This document shows, one piece after another, positions 15,446-24,996 of a stretch of 64,000 nt of DNA. The DNA is taken from assembly GCF_003254505.1 (NCBI RefSeq), contig NZ_QFYP01000001.1, positions 3,704,001 to 3,768,000 of the forward strand. The letters run 5' to 3'. The position numbers and the translations under genes are program-made. The notes beneath the pieces were generated by a model that was not told the origin of the DNA, ran no database searches, and worked only from the letters and a program-made list of their open reading frames with translations. This stretch comes from Phenylobacterium hankyongense (lineage in GTDB: Bacteria; Pseudomonadota; Alphaproteobacteria; Caulobacterales; Caulobacteraceae). Numbering within the stretch: the first letter of the stretch is position 1; the number at the start of each line of letters is the position of its first letter.

Positions 15446-16734
15446 TGACCCGCCCCCTCGCCTTCACCAACGTGCGCCTCGTCGACCCCGCCAGCAGCTA
15501 CGAGGGACCCGGCGCCCTGATCGTCACCGAAGGGGTTATCGCCGACGTGGCGCGCGGCGGCGACCTGGGCGCCCTGTCGCCCGACATCGAGGTGGTCGAC
15601 GGCCGCGGCGCCCTGCTGCTGCCGGGCCTGGTGGACATCCGCGTCAAGACCGGCGAGCCGGGCACCGAGACCAAGGAGACGCTGAAGTCCGCGGCCCTGG
15701 CGGCGGCGGCCGGTGGGGTCACCTCCATCGTCGTGCAGCCGGACACCCACCCGGTGGTCGACGAGCCCTCGGTGGTCGACTTCATCCTGCGCCGGGCGCG
15801 CGACATCGAGCTGGTCAACGTCTACCCGGCCGGGGCCGCCACCAAGGGGGCCCTGGGCGAGCGGATGGCCGAGATCGGCCTGATGCACGAGGCCGGCTGC
15901 CTCTACGTCACCGACGCCGACCGGCCGATCGTCAATTCCAAGGTCATGCAGCGGGTGCTGTCCTACGCCAAGGCGTTCGGCGTGCTGGTCGCCCACCGCC
16001 CGGCCGATCCCTGGCTGTCGGCCGGCGCGGCGGCCACCTCGGGCGAGTTCGCTTCGCGCATGGGCCTGCCCAGCGTGCCGGCCATCGCCGAGAAGATCAT
16101 GCTGGAGCGCGACCTGGCGCTGGTCGAGCTGACCGGCGCGCGCCTGCTGGTCGACCAGCTGACCACCGCCGCGGCCATCGAGAGCTTCAAGCGCGCCCGC
16201 GACCGCGGCCTGCCGGTGGTCGCCACCACCTCGATCAACCACCTGTCGTTCAACGAGATCGACATCGGCGACTACCGCACCTTCTGCAAGCTGGACCCGC
16301 CGCTGCGCAGCGAGGACGACCGCCAGGCGGTGATCGAGGCCGTGGCCTCGGGCCTCATCCAGATCGTGGTCTCCGCCCACGCCCCCGCGCCGGCCGAGGA
16401 CAAGCGGCTGCCCTACGACGAGGCCGCCCCCGGCGCCGTCGGGCTGCAGACCCTGCTGCCCGCCCTGCTGGCCTTCCACCACGAGGAGCGTATCCCGCTG
16501 ATCGACCTGATCCGCGCGGTGACCTGCGCCCCCGCCGACCTGCTGGGCCTGCCGGCCGGGCGGCTCGCCAAGCGCGCGCCGGCCGACCTGGTGCTCTGCG
16601 ACCTCAACGCCCCCCTGGTGATCGACGCCGACAAGCTGGTGTCGAAGTCCAAGAACTCGCCCTTCGACGGGCGGCGGTTGCAAGGCAAGGTGCTGCAGAC
16701 CCTGGTGGACGGGCGCGTCGTCTATCGGGCGTGA
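15445..16734 (+). CDS. pyrC': Dihydroorotase-like PyrC' lacking metal ligands (probable structural subunit of ATCase)
   Basis: A 429-residue amidohydrolase-fold protein aligned with dihydroorotases: LLLPGLVDIRVKTGEPGTE, then PAGAATKGALGE and SINHLSFNEIDIGDY. The metal-binding HxH of active enzymes is replaced by R65-V-K67. The catalytic Asp of the usual DHAPH motif is replaced in VVSAHAPAP near residue 310. This pattern defines non-catalytic PyrC' proteins, which hold PyrB in an active complex. Translational coupling to pyrB supports an obligate subunit role. A true dihydroorotase must be encoded elsewhere. The domain call is firm; inactivity is inferred from residues. Confidence 0.9.
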   Translation: MTRPLAFTNVRLVDPASSYEGPGALIVTEGVIADVARGGDLGALSPDIEVVDGRGALLLPGLVDIRVKTGEPGTETKETLKSAALAAAAGGVTSIVVQPDTHPVVDEPSVVDFILRRARDIELVNVYPAGAATKGALGERMAEIGLMHEAGCLYVTDADRPIVNSKVMQRVLSYAKAFGVLVAHRPADPWLSAGAAATSGEFASRMGLPSVPAIAEKIMLERDLALVELTGARLLVDQLTTAAAIESFKRARDRGLPVVATTSINHLSFNEIDIGDYRTFCKLDPPLRSEDDRQAVIEAVASGLIQIVVSAHAPAPAEDKRLPYDEAAPGAVGLQTLLPALLAFHHEERIPLIDLIRAVTCAPADLLGLPAGRLAKRAPADLVLCDLNAPLVIDADKLVSKSKNSPFDGRRLQGKVLQTLVDGRVVYRA

Positions 16735-16776
16735 CGCCGGAGCCCTGCGGCGCTACCAATCGCGGCAGGGGGATCC

Positions 16777-17427
16777 ATGTTTACAGAGCTTAATCCTGTT
16801 CTGATCGCCGCAGCCGTCATCGGCGGCTACCTGCTGGGGTCGATCCCGTTCGGGGTGCTCGTCATGCGGGCGGCGGGGGCCGGCGACCCGCGGGCCATCG
16901 GCTCCGGCAACATCGGGGCGACCAACGTCCTGCGCAGCGGCAAGCGGGGCCTGGCGGTGCTGACCCTGCTGGGCGACGGCGGCAAGGGGGCGCTGGCCGT
17001 GCTGGTCGCCTGGCTGGCCACCCGCCACGCCGTCCCCCACACCCAGGCCGTGCTCACCGCCCTGGCCGGCGGCGCGGCCTTCCTGGGCCACCTGTTCCCG
17101 GTCTGGCTGGGGTTCAAGGGCGGCAAGGGCGTGGCGACCTTCTTCGGGACGCTGCTGGCGGCGGCCTGGCCCGTGGGGCTGGCGGCCGGGGCGAGCTGGA
17201 TCCTCGTGGCCGCGGTGTTCCGAATCTCGTCGCTGGCGGCGCTGACCTCCGCCCTGCTGGCCATCCTCTTCGCGCTGCTGTTCGGCCGACCGATGCCGAT
17301 CGCCGAGCTGGCGCTGTTCATGGCGGTGCTGATCTACATCCGCCACATCCCCAACATCCGCCGCCTGATCAAGAACGAGGAGCCGCGCATCGGCGGCGCC
17401 AGGAAAGCCGAGGACGCCACGGCGTGA
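16777..17427 (+). CDS. plsY: Glycerol-3-phosphate acyltransferase PlsY
   Basis: A 216-residue inner-membrane enzyme that transfers an acyl group from acyl-phosphate to glycerol-3-phosphate, starting phospholipid synthesis. It has the conserved loops GSIPFGVLVMR, IGSGNIGATNVLRSGKR and GHLFPVWLGFKGGKGVATFFG, and about five transmembrane helices. It ends with a charged cytoplasmic tail (RRLIKNEEPRIGG). The stop overlaps the GTG start of dprA by 4 bp, so the two are co-transcribed. Confidence 0.95.
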   Translation: MFTELNPVLIAAAVIGGYLLGSIPFGVLVMRAAGAGDPRAIGSGNIGATNVLRSGKRGLAVLTLLGDGGKGALAVLVAWLATRHAVPHTQAVLTALAGGAAFLGHLFPVWLGFKGGKGVATFFGTLLAAAWPVGLAAGASWILVAAVFRISSLAALTSALLAILFALLFGRPMPIAELALFMAVLIYIRHIPNIRRLIKNEEPRIGGARKAEDATA

Positions 17428-18518
17428 GTCGCGCCCTGACGGACGCCGAGCGGCGCGACTGGCTGCGGCTGGCGCGCACCGAGAACGTCGGCCCGGTCAC
17501 CTTCGCCCAGCTGGTCGGCCGGTTCGGAAGCGCCGGCAAGGCGCTGGCCGCCCTCCCCGACCTTGCCCGGCGCGGCGGCCGGATGGGCGGGCTGAAGGTC
17601 CCCACCGAGGCCGAGGTCGACAAGGAGCTGGCCGACGGCGCGGCGCTGGGCGCGCGGCTGCTGGCGTCCTGCGAGCCGGCGTTTCCGCAGGCGCTGGCCG
17701 CGCTCGACCCGCCGCCGCCGCTGATCTGGGCCCGCGGCCGCATCGAGATCCTCAACGGGTCGTGCGTAGCGGTCGTCGGCGCTCGGGTGGCCTCGGCGGC
17801 CGGCCAGCGCTTCGCCCGCGGCCTCGCCGCCGAGCTCGGCCAGGGCGGCCAGGTGATCGTCTCGGGCCTGGCCCGCGGCATCGACGGCGCGGCGCATGAG
17901 GGCGCCCTGCCCACCGGCACGGTCGCGGTGCTCGGCGGCGGGGTGGACGACATCTACCCGGCCGAACACGCCGGCCTCTACGCCCGCATCGTCGAGGCCG
18001 GCTGCGTGGTGTCGGAGAGCGAGCCGGGCCGCACGGCGACGGCCCGCGACTTCCCGCGCCGCAACCGGATCATCTCCGGCCTGTCGCGCGCCGTCGTGGT
18101 GGTGGAGGCCGAGCTGCGGTCCGGCTCGCTGATCACCGCCCGCCTGGCCGCCGAGCAGGGGCGCGAGGTGCTGGCGGTGCCCGGCTCACCGCTCGATCCC
18201 CGCGCCAGGGGGACCAACGACCTGATCCGCCAGGGCGCAGCGCTCTGCGAAGGCGCCGAGGACGTCCTGCGGGCCATCGAGGGCCTGCGCGGCTTCCGCG
18301 AACCGGATCGCGACCTGTTCGCCGGCGCCGGGCCGCTCGACCCCGACGACGCGCTCCGCGAGCGCGTCGCCGCGCTGCTGTCGCCGACCCCGGTCTCCCG
18401 CGACGAGATCGCCCGCGCCACCGGCGCGCCGGCCCCTCTGGTGTTCGCCGCCCTGGTGGAGCTGTCGCTGGCGGACCGCTGCGAGCTGCTGCCGGGCGGG
18501 ATGGTCTCGACGGCGTGA
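17424..18518 (+). CDS. dprA: DNA-processing protein DprA
   Basis: DprA (364 aa) binds incoming single-stranded DNA and loads RecA during natural transformation. An N-terminal SAM-like helical region (about 1-75) precedes the Rossmann-like domain with VAVVGARVASAAG, VSGLARGIDGAAHEGAL and VLGGGVDDIYPAEH, then FPRRNRIISGLSRAVVVVEA. A C-terminal winged-helix-like domain (about 300-364) completes it. The GTG start at 17424 is coupled to plsY. The plsY-dprA-topA order is typical of Caulobacterales. Confidence 0.94.
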   Translation: MSRALTDAERRDWLRLARTENVGPVTFAQLVGRFGSAGKALAALPDLARRGGRMGGLKVPTEAEVDKELADGAALGARLLASCEPAFPQALAALDPPPPLIWARGRIEILNGSCVAVVGARVASAAGQRFARGLAAELGQGGQVIVSGLARGIDGAAHEGALPTGTVAVLGGGVDDIYPAEHAGLYARIVEAGCVVSESEPGRTATARDFPRRNRIISGLSRAVVVVEAELRSGSLITARLAAEQGREVLAVPGSPLDPRARGTNDLIRQGAALCEGAEDVLRAIEGLRGFREPDRDLFAGAGPLDPDDALRERVAALLSPTPVSRDEIARATGAPAPLVFAALVELSLADRCELLPGGMVSTA

Positions 18519-18610
18519 GCCGTCTGTGACCGGACCTCTCAGCTCGGAAATACGCCTGACAGCAAGCTCAGCCAATGTCGCGATCGGAAACGCAACCCGG
18601 AGACTCGACA

Positions 18611-18874
18611 ATGAAACTGACCCCGCTGATCGTCCTCGCCGCCCTCGCGGCCGCCAGCGCCGCCTACGCCCAGGGCGGCGGCGGCATGACGCCGGAAATG
18701 CAGGCTGCGCGCGAAGCGATGACGAAGGCCTGCGCGGCCGACGCGAAGACCCTCTGCGACGGCAAGGAGAGGCGCGAGCTGATGATGTGCCTGCACGACA
18801 ACGCCGCCAAGCTGAGCGCCCCCTGCACGGAGGCCATGGCCAAGGCTCCGGCCCGCCCGGCGCGCCCGCAGTAG
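18611..18874 (+). CDS. Small exported cysteine-rich (GLG1-repeat-like) protein
   Basis: An 87-residue protein with a signal peptide (MKLTPLIVLAALAAASAAYAQ, cleavage about residue 21). One cysteine-rich repeat follows: CAADAKTLC, then MMCLHDNAAKLSAPC. The spacing C-x7-C...C-L-x8-L-S-x2-C is that of the repeat also found in Golgi GLG1. Bacterial members are periplasmic, of unknown role. The ATG at 18611 follows GGAG. An upstream in-frame ATG at 18575 would bury the signal peptide and is rejected. Confidence 0.75.
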   Translation: MKLTPLIVLAALAAASAAYAQGGGGMTPEMQAAREAMTKACAADAKTLCDGKERRELMMCLHDNAAKLSAPCTEAMAKAPARPARPQ

Positions 18875-18968
18875 CCCCACCGGTTGAGCCAGCGCCGCCT
18901 AGCCGCGGCGCTGGTTTCGCCCGCATTCCGACCTTGACCGACGCGGCCGACGGCGACGTCCGCAAAAA

Positions 18969-18985
18969 GAGCCCCTAAGGGGCTC
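18969..18985 (-). terminator. Terminator-like hairpin oriented for minus-strand transcription
   Basis: GAGCCCC-TAA-GGGGCTC is a perfect 7-bp stem. On the minus strand it is followed directly by TTTTTGCGG, on the plus strand by no T run. No minus-strand gene ends here; the topA coding sequence begins 106 bp to the right. Confidence 0.45.
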
Positions 18986-19090
18986 CGCGACCTGCGCCTC
19001 CAAGGGGCGTTGACAGGGCCTAGGGGCCACCCCCACTTTCCGGCCTCTTTTGAACCGGGTTCGTCCCGCGGAATCTCAGATCATCCCTGC

Positions 19091-21736
19091 ATGAACGTCG
19101 TCGTCGTCGAGAGTCCGGCCAAGGCCAAGACCATCAACAAGTACCTGGGCTCGGACTACAAAGTCCTGGCGTCCTACGGTCACGTCCGCGACCTGCCGGC
19201 CAAGGACGGCTCGGTCCGCCCGGACGACGACTTCGCCATGTCGTGGGAGGTGGACGCCAAGGCCGCCAAGCGCCTCAACGACATCGCCGACGCCATGAAG
19301 GGCGCCGACCACCTGATTCTGGCCACCGACCCCGACCGCGAAGGGGAAGCCATCTCCTGGCACGTCCTGGAGGTGCTGCAGAAGAAGAAGGCCGTGAAGG
19401 GCGCGACCGTGCAGCGGGTGGTGTTCAACGCCATCACCAAGGCCGCGGTCACCGAGGCCATGAAGAACCCGCGCGACATCGACATGGAGCTGGTGGACGC
19501 CTACCTGGCCCGCCGCGCGCTGGACTACCTGGTGGGCTTCACCCTCTCGCCGGTGCTGTGGCGCAAGCTGCCGGGCTCGCGCTCGGCCGGCCGCGTGCAG
19601 TCGGTGGCGCTGCGCCTCGTGGTCGACCGCGAGATCGAGATCGAAAAGTTCCGCACCCAGGAATACTGGACCGTCGAGGGCGACGTCTCCGCCGGGGGCG
19701 ACCCGTTCACCGCCCGCCTGGTGAAGCACGACGGCAAGCGACTCACCAAGTTCGACCTCGGAAACGAGACGGCCGCCTTCGCCGCCCGCGACGCGGTCAA
19801 GGCCGCCAGCTTCAAGGTCTCGGCGGTCGAGAAGAAGCCCGGCCGCCGCTCGCCGCCGCCGCCGTTCACCACCTCGACCCTGCAGCAGGAGGCCTCGCGC
19901 AAGCTCGGCTTCTCCGCCCAGCGCACCATGCAGGCCGCCCAGCGGCTCTACGAGGGCGTCGACATCGGCGGCGAGACCGTCGGCCTGATCACCTACATGC
20001 GGACCGACGGCGTGCAGACCGCCCCGGAAGCCCTCGACGAGGCGCGCGGCGTGATCGCCGGCATCTATGGCCGCGAATACGTGCCGGAGAAGGCGCGGAT
20101 CTACTCCACCAAGGCCAAGAACGCCCAGGAGGCCCACGAAGCCATCCGCCCCACCAGCCTGGCCCGCAATCCCGGCAAGATGCGGCTGGAGGGCGACCTC
20201 GGCCGGCTCTACGAGCTGGTCTGGAAGCGGATGATCGCCTCGCAGATGGAATCGGCCCGCATCGAGCGGACGACCATCGACCTCGACAGCGCCGACGGCC
20301 GCACCGGCCTGCGGGCCACCGGCCAGGTGGTGCTGTTCGACGGCTATCTCGCCGTCTATGAGGAAGGCCGCGACGATCCGGATGACGAGGAAGGCGGCCG
20401 CCTGCCGCAGGTCAACGACGGGGCCGACGCCCGGGTGATCGCCGCCAAGGCCGACCAGCACTTCACCGAACCGCCGCCGCGCTACTCCGAAGCCAGCCTG
20501 GTCAAGAAGATGGAAGAGCTCGGCATCGGCCGGCCGTCCACCTACGCCTCGGTGCTGACCGTGCTGCGCGACCGCGAATACGTGCGGATGGACAAGAACC
20601 GGTTCATCCCGGAGGACAAGGGCCGCCTGGTCACCGTATTCCTCGAGGAGTTCTTCCTCCGCTACGTCGAATACGACTTCACCGCCGACCTGGAAGAGAA
20701 GCTGGACCAGGTCTCGGCCGGCGACCTCGACTGGAAGGTGCTGCTGCGCGAGTTCTGGAAGGATTTCCATCCCAAGACGGAGGAGATCCTCAACGTCAGC
20801 ACGCGGGAGGTCCTCGACGGCCTGGACGCCGCACTGGCCCCCTTCCTCTATCCGCAGAAGGCCGACGGCTCCGATCCGCGGACCTGCCCGACCTGCGGCT
20901 CCGGCCACCTGAGCATGAAGACCAGCCGGTTCGGGCCCTTCGTCGGCTGCTCGAACTATCCGGAATGCCGCTACACCCGTCCGATCGGGCAGGCTGAGGA
21001 TGGCGACAAGCCGTCGGGCGACCGCGAGCTCGGGGTCGATCCTGACACCGGCCAGACCGTGTACCTAAAGGCTGGCCGCTTCGGCCCCTACGTCCAGCTC
21101 GGCGAAGGCGAGAAGCCCAAGCGCTCCAGCCTGCCCAAGGGCTGGTCGGCGCCGGACATGGACCTGGAGAAGGGCCTGCGCCTGCTGCGCCTGCCGCGCG
21201 AGGTCGGCCTGCACCCCGAGGACAGCCAGCCGATCCTGGCCGGCATCGGCAAGTTCGGCCCCTTCGTCCTGCACAACGGCACCTACGCCAATCTGTCGGG
21301 CGCCGACGAGGTGTTCGAGGTCGGCGTCAACCGCGCCGTCTCGCTGATCGCCGAAAAGCGGGCCGGCCGGGCGAACGGCCGGGGCGAGGCCGCGGCTCTG
21401 AAGGACCTGGGCGTCCATCCGACCGACGGCGCGCCGGTGCGCGTGCTGTCCGGCCGCTACGGGCCGTACATCAAGCACGGCTCCACCAACGCCAACGTGC
21501 CGCGCGGCTCCGACCCCCAGGCGATGACCCTGGAACAGGCGGTGACCCTGCTGGCCGAACGAGAGGCCAAGGGCGGCAGCGGCAAGAAGAAGCCGGCCCG
21601 CGCCGCCAAGGCCAAGGCCAAGGCCGAGCCCAAGGCTGCGGCGGCCAAGAAGGCTCCTGCCAAGAAGGCTCCGGCCAAGAAGAAGCCGGCGGCCAAGAAG
21701 CCCGCGGCGAAGAAGAAGGTCGCCGAGGAGGTCTGA
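19091..21736 (+). CDS. topA: DNA topoisomerase I
   Basis: A type IA topoisomerase (881 aa) that relaxes negative supercoils. The TOPRIM domain (VVVESPAKAKTINKYLG at the start, then ATDPDREGEAISWHV) is followed by the gate domains with active-site Tyr302 in LITYMRTDGV. One four-cysteine zinc motif is present (CPTCGSGHL...CSNYPEC, about residues 598-625). Several Topo_C-type repeats (GRFGPYVQLGE and similar) follow, with a Lys/Ala-rich tail over the last 45 residues, probably a non-specific DNA-binding extension. The ATG at 19091 gives the canonical N-terminus. Confidence 0.97.
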   Translation: MNVVVVESPAKAKTINKYLGSDYKVLASYGHVRDLPAKDGSVRPDDDFAMSWEVDAKAAKRLNDIADAMKGADHLILATDPDREGEAISWHVLEVLQKKKAVKGATVQRVVFNAITKAAVTEAMKNPRDIDMELVDAYLARRALDYLVGFTLSPVLWRKLPGSRSAGRVQSVALRLVVDREIEIEKFRTQEYWTVEGDVSAGGDPFTARLVKHDGKRLTKFDLGNETAAFAARDAVKAASFKVSAVEKKPGRRSPPPPFTTSTLQQEASRKLGFSAQRTMQAAQRLYEGVDIGGETVGLITYMRTDGVQTAPEALDEARGVIAGIYGREYVPEKARIYSTKAKNAQEAHEAIRPTSLARNPGKMRLEGDLGRLYELVWKRMIASQMESARIERTTIDLDSADGRTGLRATGQVVLFDGYLAVYEEGRDDPDDEEGGRLPQVNDGADARVIAAKADQHFTEPPPRYSEASLVKKMEELGIGRPSTYASVLTVLRDREYVRMDKNRFIPEDKGRLVTVFLEEFFLRYVEYDFTADLEEKLDQVSAGDLDWKVLLREFWKDFHPKTEEILNVSTREVLDGLDAALAPFLYPQKADGSDPRTCPTCGSGHLSMKTSRFGPFVGCSNYPECRYTRPIGQAEDGDKPSGDRELGVDPDTGQTVYLKAGRFGPYVQLGEGEKPKRSSLPKGWSAPDMDLEKGLRLLRLPREVGLHPEDSQPILAGIGKFGPFVLHNGTYANLSGADEVFEVGVNRAVSLIAEKRAGRANGRGEAAALKDLGVHPTDGAPVRVLSGRYGPYIKHGSTNANVPRGSDPQAMTLEQAVTLLAEREAKGGSGKKKPARAAKAKAKAEPKAAAAKKAPAKKAPAKKKPAAKKPAAKKKVAEEV

Positions 21737-21771
21737 ACCGCGCCTCGGCAAGCGATGTGGGGAGCGTTCGA

Positions 21772-22581
21772 GTGCCCGTTGCGCAGGTGAACGGTATCGA
21801 CCTCTACTTCGAGCGCGCCGGCTCGGGCCCGCCGCTGCTGTTCATCTCCGGCACCGGCGGCGACCTGCGCAACAAGCCCAACGTCTTCGACGGGCCGCTG
21901 GCGAGGTCGTTCGACCTCCTGGCCTACGACCAGCGCGGCCTCGGCCAGTCCGACAAGCCCGACGTCACCTATTCCATGGCCGACTATGCCGACGACGCCG
22001 CCGCGCTGATGGCCGCGCAGGGCTGGGACGAGGCGCTGGTGATCGGCGTCTCGTTCGGCGGCATGGTGGCCCAGGAGCTGGTCCTGCGGCATCCGCAGCG
22101 GGTGCGGCGGCTGGTGCTGGCCTGCACCTCCCCCGGCGGCGAGGGCGGCGCCTCCTTCCCCTTCCACGAGATCGAGCACCTGAAGGGCGCGGCCCGCGCC
22201 CGCTACCTGATCCCCATCGGCGACGTCCGGCGCGACGACGCCTGGGCCGCCGACCATCCCGATCAGTACGAGCAGCTGGTCGCCCTAGGCTCCGCCGACC
22301 CCTTCGCCGACGAGCCGGGACACGCGGCCGGCGCGCACCGCCAGCTGGAAGCCCGCGCCGCCCACGACACCTGGGACCGGCTGCCTCAGGTCCGCTGCCC
22401 GGTGATGATCGCCGCCGGCCGCCATGACGGCATCGCGCCGGTCGCCACCCAGGAGAAGCTGGCCGCCCGCATCCCCGGCGCGCGGCTGCAGATCTTCGAA
22501 GGCGGCCACCTGTTCATGATCCAGGACCGCACGGCCGCGCCGGCCATGGCGGCCTTCCTGCTGGAGACGAACCGGGGCTGA
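21772..22581 (+). CDS. Alpha/beta hydrolase family protein
   Basis: A 269-residue single-domain hydrolase. The oxyanion region is PPLLFISGTGGDLRN, nucleophile Ser94 lies in VIGVSFGGMVAQE, the acid is in AAGRHDGIAP, and the catalytic His is in FEGGHLFM. YDQRGLGQSDKPD is typical of the family. The GTG at 21772 has GGGGAG at a good distance; a GTG at 21757 is less well placed. No signal peptide. Such enzymes include esterases, lactonases and C-C hydrolases, and the substrate cannot be told. Confidence 0.85.
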   Translation: MPVAQVNGIDLYFERAGSGPPLLFISGTGGDLRNKPNVFDGPLARSFDLLAYDQRGLGQSDKPDVTYSMADYADDAAALMAAQGWDEALVIGVSFGGMVAQELVLRHPQRVRRLVLACTSPGGEGGASFPFHEIEHLKGAARARYLIPIGDVRRDDAWAADHPDQYEQLVALGSADPFADEPGHAAGAHRQLEARAAHDTWDRLPQVRCPVMIAAGRHDGIAPVATQEKLAARIPGARLQIFEGGHLFMIQDRTAAPAMAAFLLETNRG

Positions 22582-22613
22582 GCCGGCGCGTTCAAAAGTG
22601 CTAAGCAGCGCTC

Positions 22614-24941
22614 ATGGCCCGACCTCCCCGCCCCTCGAAGACCCGCGTGCCGCAAGGCCTGCCCGACCGCGACACCCTGCTGAAATACCTCAAGGAGACC
22701 GGCGAGGCCGACAAGGCCGGCATGGCCCGCGCCTTCGGGCTGAAGGGCGCCGATCGCCGCGCGTTGCGCGAGATGTTGAAGACGCTGGAGGACGAAGGCG
22801 CGCTCGGCCGCCGGGGACGCCGGGGCTTCGCGGAGGCCGGCGCCCTGCCCGAGGTCGGCGTCGCCGACGTGGTGGAGCGCGATCCGGACGGCGACCTGCT
22901 GGTCAAGCTGACCAAGGGCGAGGACGCGCCGCTGGTGCCCCTGGCGCCGGCCCGCGACGCCGCGGCGGGCGCAGCGCCGGGCCTCGGCGACCGGGTGCTG
23001 GTGCGGTTCGTGAAGCTGGAGAGCGGCGAGTACGAGGCGCGCCTGATCAAGACCCTGGGCCAGAGCGCCCACCGGCTGCTGGGCGTGGTCCGCAAGTCAC
23101 GCCGCGAGGTGCGCGTCGAGCCGGTGGACCGCCGCACCAAGGACAGCCTGCTGCTCACCGATCCGGAGGCGCAGGAGTTGCGCGACGGCGACCTGGTGAT
23201 CGCCCAGGTGGGCGCGGCCGCCACCCGCTACGGCCCCAAGCGCGGCAAGCTGCTGGAGGTGGTCGGCCGCGAGGACGAGCCCCGCGCCGCCTCGCTGATC
23301 GCCATCCACGCCCACGGCATCCCCACAGGCTTCTCGGCGGCCGCCGAGGCCGAGGCGGAGGCCGCGCAGCCGCCGACCCTGTCCGGCCGCGAGGACCTGC
23401 GCGACGTCCCCTTCATCACCATCGACCCGGCCGACGCCCGCGACCACGACGACGCGGTGTTCGCCGAGCCCGACGCCGACCCGAAGAACCCCGGCGGTTG
23501 GATCGTCTGGGTCGCCATCGCCGACGTGGCCGCCTACGTCCGTTCCGACACCGCCCTGGATCGCGAAGCCCGCGACAAGGGCAACAGCGTCTACTTCCCC
23601 GACCGTGTGGAGCCGATGCTGCCGGAGCGGCTCTCCAACGGCCTGTGCAGCCTCAGGGAGGGCGAGAACCGCGCCTGCATGGCGGTGCGGATGGTGTTCA
23701 GCGCCGCGGGCCGCAAGACCTCCCACCGCTTCGTGCGCGGCCTGATGCGCTCGGCCGCCAAGCTCTCCTACGAGCAGGCGCAGGCCGCCAGCGAGGGCCA
23801 GCCCGACGACAAGACCCAGCCGCTGGTCGACAGCATCATCAAGCCGCTGTGGGCGGCCTATGCGGTGCTGAAGAAGGGCCGCGACGTCCGCTCGCCGCTG
23901 GCCATCGAGAGCCTGGAGCGACGGATCGTCATCGATCCCCAGGGCGAGGTGGCCTCCATCCAGCCGCGGCCCTCGCTCGAGGCCCACAAGCTGATCGAGG
24001 AGATGATGATCCAGGCCAACGTCTCGGCCGCCGAGACGCTGGAGGCCAAGCGCACGCCGCTGATCTACCGGATCCACGACACCCCCAGCCAGGAGAAGGT
24101 CCAGTCGCTGGTCGACTTCCTGCAGACGCTGGAGATCAACTGGTCGAAGGGCGAGGCGCCCACCACCGGCCGCTTCAACCGGCTGCTCGACCAGGTGCGC
24201 GACACCCCGCACGGCGACATCGTCAACGAGGTGGTGCTGCGCAGCCAGATGCAGGCGGTCTATTCCACCGACAACATCGGCCACTTCGGCCTGAACCTGG
24301 CCAAGTACGCCCACTTCACCTCGCCGATCCGCCGCTACGCCGATCTGATCGTCCACCGGGCGCTGGTCCGCGCCCTGGGGCTCGGCCAGGACGGGCTCAC
24401 CGACCACGACATCGTCCAGCTGAAGGACACCGCCGAGCGGATCACCTACGCCGAGCGCCGGGCGATGGCCGCCGAGCGCGACGCCACCGACCGCTACGTC
24501 GCCGCCTTCCTGGCCGACCGGGTGGGCGCGACCTTCCCCGGCCGGATCACCGGCGTCACCCGCTTCGGCCTGTTCGTGCGGCTGGCGGAAACCGGCGCCG
24601 ACGGCCTGGTGCCGGTGTCGAAGCTGGGCGGCGAGTACTTCATCCACGACGACAAGGCCCACGCCCTGGTCGGCGAGCGCACCGGCGCGCGGTGGCCGCT
24701 GGGCATGCAGGTGGAGGTCAAGCTCACCGAAGCCACGCCGATCACCGGCGGCCTGCTGTTCGAGATGCTGAGCGAGCCCGCGCCGGCCGACAAGACCGCG
24801 CCGCGCCCGCGACTCGGCATGCGCGCCCGCAACGACCGTCGGCCCGGCGGCGCTAGCGGCGGCGCCGGCGGCGGCGGCGGGCGTCCGCCCGGCATCCGCA
24901 CCGGCCGCAAGCAGAAGATGGGCGGCAAGAAGCGGCGCTAG
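22614..24941 (+). CDS. rnr: Ribonuclease R
   Basis: A 775-residue 3'-5' exoribonuclease that degrades structured RNA. An N-terminal winged helix (about 12-75) and cold-shock domains precede the RNB catalytic core. The core has FITIDPADARDHDDAVFAE, with the Mg-binding aspartates, and RDKGNSVYFPDRVEPMLPE. HFTSPIRRYADLIVHRAL follows. An S1 domain (GRITGVTRFGLFVRL) and a basic Gly/Arg/Lys tail finish the protein. Length and order match RNase R rather than the shorter RNase II. It begins 32 bp after the hydrolase gene. Confidence 0.95.
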   Translation: MARPPRPSKTRVPQGLPDRDTLLKYLKETGEADKAGMARAFGLKGADRRALREMLKTLEDEGALGRRGRRGFAEAGALPEVGVADVVERDPDGDLLVKLTKGEDAPLVPLAPARDAAAGAAPGLGDRVLVRFVKLESGEYEARLIKTLGQSAHRLLGVVRKSRREVRVEPVDRRTKDSLLLTDPEAQELRDGDLVIAQVGAAATRYGPKRGKLLEVVGREDEPRAASLIAIHAHGIPTGFSAAAEAEAEAAQPPTLSGREDLRDVPFITIDPADARDHDDAVFAEPDADPKNPGGWIVWVAIADVAAYVRSDTALDREARDKGNSVYFPDRVEPMLPERLSNGLCSLREGENRACMAVRMVFSAAGRKTSHRFVRGLMRSAAKLSYEQAQAASEGQPDDKTQPLVDSIIKPLWAAYAVLKKGRDVRSPLAIESLERRIVIDPQGEVASIQPRPSLEAHKLIEEMMIQANVSAAETLEAKRTPLIYRIHDTPSQEKVQSLVDFLQTLEINWSKGEAPTTGRFNRLLDQVRDTPHGDIVNEVVLRSQMQAVYSTDNIGHFGLNLAKYAHFTSPIRRYADLIVHRALVRALGLGQDGLTDHDIVQLKDTAERITYAERRAMAAERDATDRYVAAFLADRVGATFPGRITGVTRFGLFVRLAETGADGLVPVSKLGGEYFIHDDKAHALVGERTGARWPLGMQVEVKLTEATPITGGLLFEMLSEPAPADKTAPRPRLGMRARNDRRPGGASGGAGGGGGRPPGIRTGRKQKMGGKKRR

Positions 24942-24996
24942 GACCTTCCGTCACGGCGCCCTTCCGCGCCGGGGCGGCGGGTCATACAGTTGTTTC

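Noticed and set aside
22601-24941. Long open frames opposite to or overlapping rnr, topA, clpA, gatA, pyrC' and the acylase.
   Set aside because: Low-complexity Arg/Gly/Pro translations without ribosome-binding sites; the opposite or alternate frame holds a recognisable protein family in each case.
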